DNA of 64,000 nt from Magicicada septendecula (taxonomy: Eukaryota; Arthropoda; Insecta; Hemiptera; Cicadidae). The stretch is taken from positions 248,001 through 312,000 of the forward strand of contig JAWRYS010001461.1 in NCBI GenBank assembly GCA_034769895.1. The letters run 5' to 3'. The notes beneath the pieces were generated by a model, which saw only the letters and a program-made list of their open reading frames with translations, searched no databases and was not told where the DNA came from. The position numbers and the translations under genes are program-made. Shown here in pieces: positions 53,329 to 64,000 of the stretch (within the stretch, counting starts at the first letter, position 1; each line of letters starts with the position of its first letter).

Positions 53329-56300
53329 AGGGCTGCAAACTGGTTTTGAGGTCTAAATTACTGATTTTACTGACTAAAATCACTGAAATACTGACTTCTT
53401 ACTGACCTAAGATAAAATAACTGACCTTAATTACTGACCTCCATCGACCATATTAATATTAATTTACAAGTAATTAGAGACAGTTTAAAACATATTTTTT
53501 ATAACTGGCCACCCTTCTCCCCACTGAGCAGCTGTAAAACAAAATCTAACATACAACGGCATCATTTTAGTTTGAGACTTATTAAAAAACATTAAAAACT
53601 AAACATTGTTCAAGTAAAATCAGCAGGCATATTGTTAACTGGTTTACAGCTACTCAGGCCAATTTCCCTTGCTACCATTATAAGTTAATTTTGTATATTT
53701 ATTTTATTGACATATTATTCAGCGCTTAACTTACATCTTATATCTAATAAAACTGTAACATAATTACCCATCTTAAATATTCCTAGAATAATATAATGTA
53801 CATACCAAGAGAACGTTAAATATCCTTGGTACTCTATGATCAGTCTGCTTAAGAATTGTAATTGAAACTCATTGCTTGGGTTTTTTATTGAAAAATGAAG
53901 TAATTAGTGAAGATTTTCTTTTCTCAACATTTTTCTGAATTTTTTCCGCATCATGTCTTTTTATGTCAGCTTCTTCTTTAACTTTCTGAGCACTTTACAT
54001 GATTGCCTGTGCAACATTAGCCGCAACAACATCCTTATTTTTAATAGCCTGCTTTAATATTTCATTTGCATCTTTTAAAAGAGTATCAGCTACTTTTCTT
54101 TTCTCTTCTTCATCACTTTTCAGTTGTTTTAATACTACTTCTTTTTCATCAATACCTTTCCTCTCAGCTGAGAGTTTTTTCTCTAATTCGTTTTCGGCAA
54201 TACGCTCTTTCTCCTTAGCTTCTTCTTCTTTCTTTTCCTGTTCTTTCTTTAAACGTTGTTCTTCTAGGTACTGCCTATAATGTATATAGGCTGACTGAGT
54301 GAGATTCAAGAGCTCTTTGTTTATATGAACCAAATGTACTTTCCATCATAGAGTTTATGCAACGTGAAGATAGGCATCCAGTGTTCTTTCAGACATACTT
54401 GCCCGATCAGAGGTCATAACTCTCTGTGAGCTTGAGAAGCCTCTTTCCACATCTGCTGAACCATGAGAAAGAGATAAAGCTGCTTTGACAACCTTAGAAA
54501 CAAGTGGGTACTTCATCTCACCTGCCTTATCAGTTTTCTTAAAAAACTGGTTCCAGTAAACATCAATGCAATTGCTCTTGCTATGGAGCTCATCTTCTTC
54601 CAAACTCAGTAACTTCCGTTCATCAATAAGGGAGGCTATGTTCAAATCAATAGGCAATGCTTTTGCCACTTCAACAATGGACTTCCAACTATTGTCTTTT
54701 GTTCTTTCGGATGGGATCAAACATTCAAAATGCTTCAATAAAGGTTTTGACATCAAGGAAGACTTGGTAAAAATGTGTTTACAACTAGCATTGAAATGCT
54801 TTTTTGCTTGGAGCAGAAATGCAAGTTTGTCCTTTTCTGGTACATTTGTAATTCTTTTACATCTAATCCACAGTTTACTTCTTTAAGAGGAAAAAACTTT
54901 TCTCATCATTCAAGGAATCTAACGAGAAGATAACCTCAGAATGACATACACGAGTCATTAGTCTGCTTGTTAGAGTTTTGAGGTGATCATACAGAAGGTG
55001 AATCAAAGGTTCTTCTTTCTGAAAGTGACCAGTAAACTGTGAAAATATGTGAGCACTGGAGCAAGCAAAGTTTATTACCACTTTCATTGTGTTAACTTTC
55101 AGAAGACTAACAATGTTCTTGTATTTGGATGATATCATTAAATCACTTTTATATTTTGGCACAAATACCATGAAATACTTCGTGACTGCTGGCCACTGTT
55201 CTAGGAGTCTTAAACCTGCTGACTCCAAAGACAACCACCTTGAAGAAACATGCTTGATGAACCTGTGCTTAGGTAGCTTCAGATCATTCTGAATTTTTTC
55301 AAAATCTTCCCATCTCGAAGGCCAACCATCAAAAAAGTGATGAATAAGGAATATCAAATTTGAAGCGTTATCACCAAGTTCTTTCATACTTTCATACCGC
55401 GCCTAAAAGCATTGTGAAGTATGTGAATGTTGCATGTACCAATGTCAACCATTCGTTTTTTTCTTAATAAAATAAGAGATTCATTCATCAGGTTTGTAAC
55501 TGCTTTATTGACATTGGGCCCATCATTACTCAGCATCAGTAAGTTGGTTCGCAGTAAGGTTGTGTTATCTATAGCTTCACACAGCTTATTATACAATTCA
55601 TCAGCGGTAGCTGACCCCATAAAAAAAGTCTGCAAATGCCTTGTAACAATCATTTCTTTAGATGGAGACCAATACTTAACAGCTATTTGAAGTTCTTTTG
55701 ATGAGCCAGCATTAACAGTTTCGTCAAAACGTAATGTGAAAAGAGCACCATCCATTTCATTCAACATTTGCTTTTTAAAGAATGGTGCCAGAGCATAAGT
55801 TATCAAGTATTTTGCCTTTGTTCTTGAAAGTGAAAAATCTGTAGGAACACTTGATAGAAACATCGCTTCAAAAGTCTCCCGAATGTCTTCACAGGATGGA
55901 AGCAAAGGAAAGTCCGCTGCAACTGTCTTCATTACCCAAATAAGTTCCGCTTTGGCTGCACTATCTCTAATGTTGTACAACTGAACCGTTTGCTTGATTG
56001 TTTCACCAACACTAGTAGATGGCGCACAGTCTTGTGAACCAGCTGTGCATTGGCGAACTGAAGTCAGGTGAAGTTGTGAAGAGGAAAGTTTTTGTTTACA
56101 TTCTTCTTTATGCTTCCGATAAGATGCATGCTGTTCCACGGCTTCATATCCCCACGAAATATTGAAAGTTTTTACACAAAGGGTACAAAACATATCATGG
56201 TCACTGGCTTTACGTCCCCACTCAGCAACAATATATCCATTACAGTCAGACTTTCTCAGCCAGTCACTTTTAAATTTACACCTGCCCATTTCAAATACTT

Positions 56301-56538
56301 TACACAGTAAGTAATCCTAATTATTTATTTCTGACAAAAAAATTTTTAATTATCATGTTAGAAAGTAAGGAAATAAAAAAAATGAATTGCCGGTATTGAG
56401 TAAAAACCCTTTCTTACGAACCACTAAATTCTGCTTTAAAAAACTGACTTTACTGACCAATTTAAAAAATACTGGCTTTTTACTGACTTGCTCAAAAATA
56501 CTGGCTTTTACTGACTTTACTGACCAGTTTGCAACACT
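53329..56538 (-). mobile_element. hAT-superfamily DNA transposon 2
   Basis: The terminal repeats AGGGCTGCAAACTGGT (53329-53344) and the complement of AGTGTTGCAAACTGGT (56523-56538) match at 14 of 16 positions. An 8-bp target duplication GTGTACAC/GTGTACAT (53321-53328 and 56539-56546) differs at one base. Subterminal tactgac motifs recur at both ends, as ccctgac motifs do in hAT 1. The transposase lies on the minus strand. Confidence 0.88.
53995..56289 (-). pseudogene. hAT transposase 2 (several lesions)
   Basis: Starts MGRCKFKSDWLRKSDCNGYI at 56289. A C2H2 BED-like finger (FCTLCVKTF, then QHASYRKHKE) is followed by the RNase-H-like core with Asp in LRFDETVNAG and SNDGPNVN. The hAT C-terminal motif SLSHGSADVERGFSSSQR is intact. 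The protein ends in a long Lys/Glu coiled coil (YRQYLEEQRLKKEQEKKEEE). Lesions: an exact 8-bp tandem duplication ctttcata at 55381-55396 shifts the frame; further frameshifts lie near 54845-54890; stop codons occur around 54354 and 54343. The layout matches hAT 1 (finger, core, coiled-coil tail) with low sequence identity, so the two are different families of one clade. Confidence 0.85.
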
Positions 56539-56546
56539 GTGTACAT

Positions 56547-56844
56547 AGTATTTATCAATATGTAATCAAAATTATTAGTTGTTCGAGTTGATTTTAGTTG
56601 TTTCTTGTGTACTGTATGTGTGTAATTGGCACTTCTAAACATACTTATTATAATACAAGTGTAATCGTTTTACATAAGCGTTAATAAAATGTGCGACTGT
56701 TGGCGTTTGTCTGGTCTTCAATAATAGTACCACCATTCTGAGCCATCCTCATAACTGCGTCATATTTCGACTTCCACATGTCCACCAAAACGAAGTGCTG
56801 AGTCCATCAATTCTTATGGTGAGAATTTTATGCCGTATCTTAGT
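56547..56844. other. Non-coding sequence
   Basis: No gene recognised. Confidence 0.35.
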
Positions 56845-57130
56845 GATAAAAGGGATGGTTGTGGTGTAGTGGCTACTGTGTGGTGCTGTTACTCTGTTGA
56901 CAACAGTTAAATTCCTGCCAGGATTATCTAATGTAGATACGACCGTTCCCCCTCACAAGGCAATGGCTAACCAGCAAGACGTATCCTCCCCACTATAAGC
57001 CCTCCTGAACTATGCTGTTCAGATCTAGCATTAAACTGTAGGTTACATATGCATGTGAGAAAATCTGAAACATGGACCAATGCAGGGAGGGTACAAGCCA
57101 ATCAAAAGACTGACGAATCAAGAAGAAGTG
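56845..57130 (+). repeat. tRNA-derived SINE-like sequence
   Basis: TGGTGTAGTGGCTACTGTGT near 56860 resembles an RNA polymerase III A box, and CAGTTAAATTCCTGCC about 50 bp downstream resembles a B box. The spacing suits a tRNA-related head. The tail after a GC-richer body ends gacgaatcaagaagaag. No second copy in this window supports the boundaries. Confidence 0.5.
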
Positions 57131-57289
57131 ATGAAATTTTTATGGCCTGGTTTTATGTAGTTTTAACTGAGCACAAGCTGAGAAACTGAAATAATATTTA
57201 AAATATAATATATGTATGTCAAGGGAAGTGTACAGAACACAACTCACTAAAACGCCCCCATATGAAATAATATTACTCCAGTAGAACTG

Positions 57290-57395
57290 ATATTATCTTG
57301 GACTTTGACTGAAGCCACAACTAAGAAATTGGAATCTTTAGAAATGTGGCTCTACCGTAGAATACTGAGCATTTCATGGACAGCACATATTATAA
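57290..57395 (+). pseudogene. LINE reverse-transcriptase 3' scrap
   Basis: The plus strand encodes WTLTEATTKKLESLEMWLYR followed by RILSISWTAHI, the conserved C-terminal block of a common animal LINE lineage. It is truncated on both sides. Confidence 0.75.
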
Positions 57396-58005
57396 TGCGT
57401 CAAAATGGGGGCTTTTATTTTTTATTAAATTTATTTAAATTTCTTTAGTATCATCATTGCAAGTCCCATGTGAAATAGCGTTGGATGCAAACAATGAACG
57501 GTAACATAACTTTTTGGGCTGGGTGTTGTCGGAGAACGCAATACTTGGTTGTGAATCAAATTTTTGTCACGTACTGTGTGCGCATACACAAGTCCGGGCG
57601 CAGCTTCTACGCACAACAGTTGGAACCGACGCGACAAAAATGGCTAAGGAGAAAGATTTTCTTGCCATGTGCTTTGGAGATGGAGGAAATCAACGAAGAG
57701 GCTCCACCCACCTAAGCCTCTAATATCGTCACCACACAACGTCGCTGGTTAATTTGGCACATAGACAGTCCATACTTCGTGTACGGCGACGAAAAAGTCG
57801 CAGCCTGAAGGCAGTGCCTTCCCGTTCATTATCAAGGTATAGTCGGGAGTCTTGTTCGCACTGTTAGCCCAGCCAGCACTTCGGCCGGAGGTATAAGACT
57901 CGACTTATAAAAACACGAGTCTATTTTTAATAAAATGTCATAAATTTCGTCAAATATTATCGAAGAGTGAATTTGAGTTAATAAGACAAGAAACATGAAC
58001 CAAAT
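57396..58005. other. Unassigned sequence with moderate GC
   Basis: Two overlapping short ORFs (57485-57715 and 57514-57723) lie in different frames of the same block and have no recognisable domain. A small hairpin lies near 57892-57923. No gene supported. Confidence 0.3.
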
Positions 58006-60138
58006 TTAACGATATTTAGTGAAAGTGCGTGAACACTCATGACGCAATGGTGTTGGACCACAAAGTTTTTTGAAGATGCAACAATTTTTTTTTATAAATG
58101 GGCATGGACTAAAAAGAAAATAAATGAGATCTCGAATAATTTTGTATGTGAGTTGTGTGCGTATATTGTAAGAAAACGAGATTCTCAGTGTTTAAAACTG
58201 TGTTATAAATTGTTTAATATTTGAATTCGAAAGTGTGTTATAAGTTTACCATTTAAGTTACAAGTTATGATGAATCAAAAAAATTATAATTGTCTTAAAA
58301 GAACTCCTTTAAATAAAATAAAAATGATTGCAGTAATGTTGTTTGAACTATAACGTTGCTCAATTCAATAAATAAAGCGTACTAGCTGGTCGTTTGATGA
58401 AGGTAGCCGTCGCGTTGATTCTGGCAGTGAAACTCCTCTTCCAGGTTGACAGTCGTCTAAGTACGTAAAGTCAAGTCGCGTCTGGACAATAAAATTAATA
58501 AAATACACTTCCACATACCTGGTCGTGATTCTGGAAGTTCGGAAGTTCACTTTTTTAACAAATTAATAAGCTGCTAAGACGGTTTACAAAACCAGCTTGC
58601 TTTATTTACAAGGTTAGGTTACCTTGTTTAATAATGGGCACCACACAGGTTTATTTCGGGAAAATCCCATGTAAAACCCATTAATAGAATCAAATAATTA
58701 TTAATTCTCTTCTTTAAAAACTGAAATTGTGTTTATTGCCCTTATGGCTATTCAAATTCAACAACGTATGATCTCTACTAAAAGTTACTTTGATTATTTT
58801 GAATTAATGCTCTATTTACTTTTCGAAATAAATTAAGTCAAAGTTATGCTGCTAATAACTGGGTTTTATTTGTACCCTTGATGATGAATTCAAACAAACA
58901 TAATTAAGAAAATACATTGATATACAATTGAAAATATTTCGTTCACTTACCCTATTATACTAGCTCAGAGCATAAACAACAGTTCTGGTTATGTCTAGAT
59001 AAACTTTACTTTAAACATTAATTTTATTTATATCTCGGGCGTAAATTCTTTGAAACACAAGAAAGAATGCTCATGCCTACACAGAAATTAATTATTTCAT
59101 AAAACAATATTGACTAGTAAGGCCTTGTTGTTTACTAACAAAAATCAAACCTATTTATAGGTTAGCCGTTCGTCACGCTTGCTTAATTATTCACAAAAGT
59201 TATATAGTGAGATCACTTAAGACTAACATCATTCTTAAACAGGATTGACAAATCCACTAAATAAATTCAGTCATTGTGTAATACAGAAAATGTTTTGGTG
59301 TTATGCGTCAGTACAAATTTTGTTTACAAAATATATATGTTAGTACACTCAGAGTAATGGAATAAATTGTCACAATGTTACCTCTTTATTTTAATCTTTT
59401 CGATTCAAATTTAATTAAACACTCCAGTGGTCGGATTGTAATGACCCTGGCTTTACACTACACACGCACTTGAACAGAGAATATTGGTCCGCTTCTGACT
59501 AAAATGGACCTTTTATAATACTATTTAATTATTTTCTCCTGTTCGACATATCCCGCACTAAATAAAATAAATACTTCACATCGATGCACTGATTCTAGGT
59601 AGACTGTATTGTAGTTACTTGTTGTTGCCGAAGTGATTCAATGGACGCACTATTACATGAAGCTATAAGTTAATAAAATTTTGATATGACGAGCGACACC
59701 TTCGCTCTCGATGATTGTCAAAAGTGTCTCACGGAAATTACCTGCATTCCGTTATATACCCCCTGTTTTGATAAGGCTTAGGCGATTGTTTTATTTAGTA
59801 AGCTATTTTCTGATTGGCTTAACCAGACGTTACGAAAATGACGCATTGTTTTCCAACTGTCACTAACCGTCTTTTTGCTAAAATGATTGACAGCTGTCGT
59901 TGTTGTTGTTATTGACAACCGAATTTCTTACTTTCTATTTACAAATGATGCTAACGCATGTCACGCACTTATTATAGTTGCGATCGTGGTTGTATCGCTA
60001 TCAAATTAAAGGATATTTTTTACTCTTCAATTTGATATAGTTTGACACTGGTTTATTTACACTTTCACTGACATTTTTTAATAAATAATGTTCAGGTATA
60101 TGGTTTAGCGCTGTCGTCTGCTAGCGACACATCGTCTC
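58006..60138. repeat. Tandem array unit 1 (2133 bp)
   Basis: The unit starts ttaacgatatttagtgaaag. Positions about 58240-60120 are homologous to solo LTR E (about 24960-26815), while the first ~230 bp are not. Unit 1 differs from units 2 and 3 at roughly ten sites. It contains a 61-codon plus-strand ORF (58039-58224) and a 61-codon minus-strand ORF (58365-58550); neither is recognisable as a gene. Confidence 0.93.
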
Positions 60139-62271
60139 TTAACGATATTTAGTGAAAGTGTGTGAACACTCATGACGCAATGGTGTTGGACCACAAAGTT
60201 TTTTGAAGATGCAACAATTTTTTTTTATAAATGGGCATGGACTAAAAAGAAAATAAATGAGATCTTGAATAATTTTGTATGTGAGTTGTGTGCGTATATT
60301 GTAAGAAAACGAGATTCTCAGTGTTTAAAACTGTGTTATAAATTGTTTAATATTTGAATTCGAAAGTGTGTTATAAGTTTACAATTGAAGTTACAAGTTA
60401 TGATGAATCAAAAAAATTATAATTGTCTTAAAAGAACTCCTTTAAATAAAATAAAAATGATTGCAGTAATGTTGTTTGAACTATAACGTTGCTCAATTCA
60501 ATAAATAAAGCGTACTATCTGGTCGCTTGATGAAGGTAGCTGTCGCATTGATTCTGGCAGCGAAACTCCTCTTCCAGGTTGACAGTCGTCTAAGTACGTA
60601 AAGTCAAGTCGCGTCTGGACAATAAAATTAATAAAATACACTTCCACATACCTGGTCGTGATTCTGGAAGTTCGGAAGTTCACTTTTTTAACAAATTAAT
60701 AAGCTGCTAAGACGGTTTACAAAACCAGCTTGCTTTATTTACAAGGTTAGGTTACCTTGTTTAATAATGGGCACCACACAGGTTTATTTCGGGAAAATCC
60801 CATGTAAAACCCATTAATAGAATCAAATAATTATTAATTCTCTTCTTTAAAAACTGAAATTGTGTTTATTGCCCTTATGGCTATTCAAATTCAACAACGT
60901 ATGATCTCTACTAAAAGTTACTTTGATTATTTTGAATTAATGCTCTATTTACTTTTCGAAATAAATTAAGTCAAAGTTATGCTGCTAATAACTGGGTTTT
61001 ATTTGTACCCTTGATGATGAATTCAAACAAACATAATTAAGAAAATACATTGATATACAATTGAAAATATTTCGTTCACTTACCCTATTATACTAGCTCA
61101 GAGCATAAACAACAGTTCTGGTTATGTCTAGATAAACTTTACTTTAAACATTAATTTTATTTATATCTCGGGCGTAAATTCTTTGAAACACAAGAAAGAA
61201 TGCTCATGCCTACACAGAAATTAATTATTTCATAAAACAATATTGACTAGTAAGGCCTTGTTGTTTACTAACAAAAATCAAACCTATTTATAGGTTAGGC
61301 GTTCGTCACGCTTGCTTAATTATTCACAAAAGTTATATAGTGAGATCACTTAAGACTAACATCATTCTTAAACAGGATTGACAAATCCACTAAATAAATT
61401 CAGTCATTGTGTAATACAGAAAATGTTTTGGTGTTATGCGTCAGTACAAATTTTGTTTACAAAATATATATGTTAGTACACTCAGAGTAATGGAATAAAT
61501 TGTCACGATGTTACCTCTTTATTTTAATCTTTTCGATTCAAATTTAATTAAACACTCCAGTGGTCGGATTGTAATGACCCTGGCTTTACACTACACACGC
61601 ACTTGAACAGAGAATATTGGTCCGCTTCTGACTAAAATGGACCTTTTATAATACTATTTAATTATTTTCTCCTGTTCGACATATCCCGCACTAAATAAAA
61701 TAAATACTTCACATCGATGCACTGATTCTAGGTAGACTGTATTGTAGTTACTTGTTGTTGCCGAAGTGATTCAATGGACGCACTATTACATGAAGCTATA
61801 AGTTAATAAAATTTTGATATGACGAGCGACACCTTCGCTCTCGATGATTGTCAAAAGTGTCTCACGGAAATTACCTGCATTCCGTTATATACCCCCTGTT
61901 TTGATAAGGCTTAGGCGATTGTTTTATTTAGTAAGCTATTTTCTGATTGGCTTAACCAGACGTTACGAAAATGACGCATTGTTTTCCAACTGTCACTAAC
62001 CGTCTTTTTGCTAAAATGATTGACAGCTGTCGTTGTTGTTGTTATTGACAACCGAATTTCTTACTTTCTATTTACAAATGATGCTAACGCATGTCACGCA
62101 CTTATTATAGTTGCGATCGTGGTTGTATCGCTATCAAATTAAAGGATATTTTTTACTCTTCAATTTGATATAGTTTGACACTGGTTTATTTACACTTTCA
62201 CTGACATTTTTTAATAAATAATGTTCAGGTATATGGTTTAGCGCTGTCGTCTGCTAGCGACACATCGTCTC
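60139..62271. repeat. Tandem array unit 2 (2133 bp)
   Basis: Repeats unit 1 at exactly 2133 bp offset, and is nearly identical to unit 3. Confidence 0.95.
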
Positions 62272-64000
62272 TTAACGATATTTAGTGAAAGTGTGTGAAC
62301 ACTCATGACGCAATGGTGTTGGACCACAAAGTTTTTTGAAGATGCAACAATTTTTTTTTATAAATGGGCATGGACTAAAAAGAAAATAAATGAGATCTTG
62401 AATAATTTTGTATGTGAGTTGTGTGCGTATATTGTAAGAAAACGAGATTCTCAGTGTTTAAAACTGTGTTATAAATTGTTTAATATTTGAATTCGAAAGT
62501 GTGTTATAAGTTTACAATTGAAGTTACAAGTTATGATGAATCAAAAAAATTATAATTGTCTTAAAAGAACTCCTTTAAATAAAATAAAAATGATTGCAGT
62601 AATGTTGTTTGAACTATAACGTTGCTCAATTCAATAAATAAAGCGTACTAGCTGGTCGCTTGATGAAGGTAGCTGTCGCGTTGATTCTGGCAGCGAAACT
62701 CCTCTTCCAGGTTGACAGTCGTCTAAGTACGTAAAGTCAAGTCGCGTCTGGACAATAAAATTAATAAAATACACTTCCACATACCTGGTCGTGATTCTGG
62801 AAGTTCGGAAGTTCACTTTTTTAACAAATTAATAAGCTGCTAAGACGGTTTACAAAACCAGCTTGCTTTATTTACAAGGTTAGGTTACCTTGTTTAATAA
62901 TGGGCACCACACAGGTTTATTTCGGGAAAATCCCATGTAAAACCCATTAATAGAATCAAATAATTATTAATTCTCTTCTTTAAAAACTGAAATTGTGTTT
63001 ATTGCCCTTATGGCTATTCAAATTCAACAACGTATGATCTCTACTAAAAGTTACTTTGATTATTTTGAATTAATGCTCTATTTACTTTTCGAAATAAATT
63101 AAGTCAAAGTTATGCTGCTAATAACTGGGTTTTATTTGTACCCTTGATGATGAATTCAAACAAACATAATTAAGAAAATACATTGATATACAATTGAAAA
63201 TATTTCGTTCACTTACCCTATTATACTAGCTCAGAGCATAAACAACAGTTCTGGTTATGTCTAGATAAACTTTACTTTAAACATTAATTTTATTTATATC
63301 TCGGGCGTAAATTCTTTGAAACACAAGAAAGAATGCTCATGCCTACACAGAAATTAATTATTTCATAAAACAATATTGACTAGTAAGGCCTTGTTGTTTA
63401 CTAACAAAAATCAAACCTATTTATAGGTTAGGCGTTCGTCACGCTTGCTTAATTATTCACAAAAGTTATATAGTGAGATCACTTAAGACTAACATCATTC
63501 TTAAACAGGATTGACAAATCCACTAAATAAATTCAGTCATTGTGTAATACAGAAAATGTTTTGGTGTTATGCGTCAGTACAAATTTTGTTTACAAAATAT
63601 ATATGTTAGTACACTCAGAGTAATGGAATAAATTGTCACGATGTTACCTCTTTATTTTAATCTTTTCGATTCAAATTTAATTAAACACTCCAGTGGTCGG
63701 ATTGTAATGACCCTGGCTTTACACTACACACGCACTTGAACAGAGAATATTGGTCCGCTTCTGACTAAAATGGACCTTTTATAATACTATTTAATTATTT
63801 TCTCCTGTTCGACATATCCCGCACTAAATAAAATAAATACTTCACATCGATGCACTGATTCTAGGTAGACTGTATTGTAGTTACTTGTTGTTGCCGAAGT
63901 GATTCAATGGACGCACTATTACATGAAGCTATAAGTTAATAAAATTTTGATATGACGAGCGACACCTTCGCTCTCGATGATTGTCAAAAGTGTCTCACGG
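62272..64000. repeat. Tandem array unit 3 (cut by window end)
   Basis: The third head-to-tail copy, of which 1729 bp are visible. The array continues past the window edge for an unknown distance. Confidence 0.95.

Noticed and set aside
57485-57723. Two overlapping ORFs of about 70 codons as a small gene.
   Set aside because: They lie in different frames of the same block, neither shows a domain, and there are no clear splice signals.
58039-58224. 61-codon ORF repeated in each satellite unit as a possible gene.
   Set aside because: Its conservation equals that of the non-coding remainder of the nearly identical units, so there is no evidence for selection on protein.
1-64000. CRISPR arrays, bacterial operons, riboswitches, rRNA and tRNA genes.
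   Set aside because: I found no regular short repeat-spacer array, no cloverleaf with both boxes and stems, and no prokaryotic gene. The short spaced repeats near 16755-17160 are LTR-internal primer-site copies.

Overview
The window is AT-rich eukaryotic DNA built almost entirely of nested transposable elements. The mix is Penelope-like elements (PLEs) with GIY-YIG endonuclease and hammerhead ribozymes, pogo/Tigger and DD(~81)E IS630-Tc1-mariner transposons, BED-finger hAT transposons, non-LTR fragments and lysine-tRNA-primed LTR elements. This points to a large, repeat-rich arthropod genome, probably an insect (inference; nothing here fixes the order). I see no bacterial or organellar genes, no CRISPR and no convincing tRNA or rRNA gene. 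The only candidate host coding sequence is two minus-strand exons (46865-46974 and 19074-19337). Their splice sites and phases are compatible, so most of the window may be a giant transposon-filled intron of one unidentified gene.

Layout. 1-4793: largely non-coding, with facing hAT-like ends near 181-308. 4794-18680: an LTR element (957-bp LTRs, AGAT target duplication, tRNA-Lys(UUU)-type primer site, 433-aa gag-like ORF) interrupted by a younger LTR element at 8303-17209 (2.3-2.7-kb LTRs, ATAT duplication, 792-aa gag ORF). Neither carries pol, so both look like gag-only, non-autonomous elements. 19074-20751: host-like exon, then a PLE with inverted ends and a hammerhead motif. 20849-24748: an LTR element in minus orientation that keeps only a broken integrase. 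24757-27723: solo LTR E. 27740-28827: a second PLE, internally inverted, with a second hammerhead. 28828-34859: a Tigger element carrying a nested hAT (30884-33956). 34904-35036: a perfect 63-bp palindrome. 35395-46380: a DD(~81)E transposon that I reconstruct from 41-bp inverted ends; it is interrupted by a 4.4-kb solo LTR (36004-40418) and by a pogo element (42195-45277). 47865-50578: solo LTR C. 51310-52920: dead LINE. 53329-56538: second hAT. 56845-57395: SINE-like sequence and a LINE scrap. 58006-64000: a tandem array of 2133-bp units that are mostly derived from LTR-E-type sequence.

The most unusual theme is in the LTR elements. Five independent insertions (8303, 20849, 24757, 36004, 47865) all duplicate ATAT inside TA-rich DNA. 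Four of these LTR families contain, inside the 3' end of the LTR itself, one to six degenerate copies of a tRNA-Lys(CUU)-type primer binding site. Units are separated by short spacers and many are preceded by the same TTACA that ends the LTR. In the youngest copy the units become more degenerate with distance from the LTR end. This looks like repeated capture of the U5-PBS segment into the LTR, a ratchet that lengthens LTRs. One such LTR family has also given rise to the tandem array at the right end of the window.
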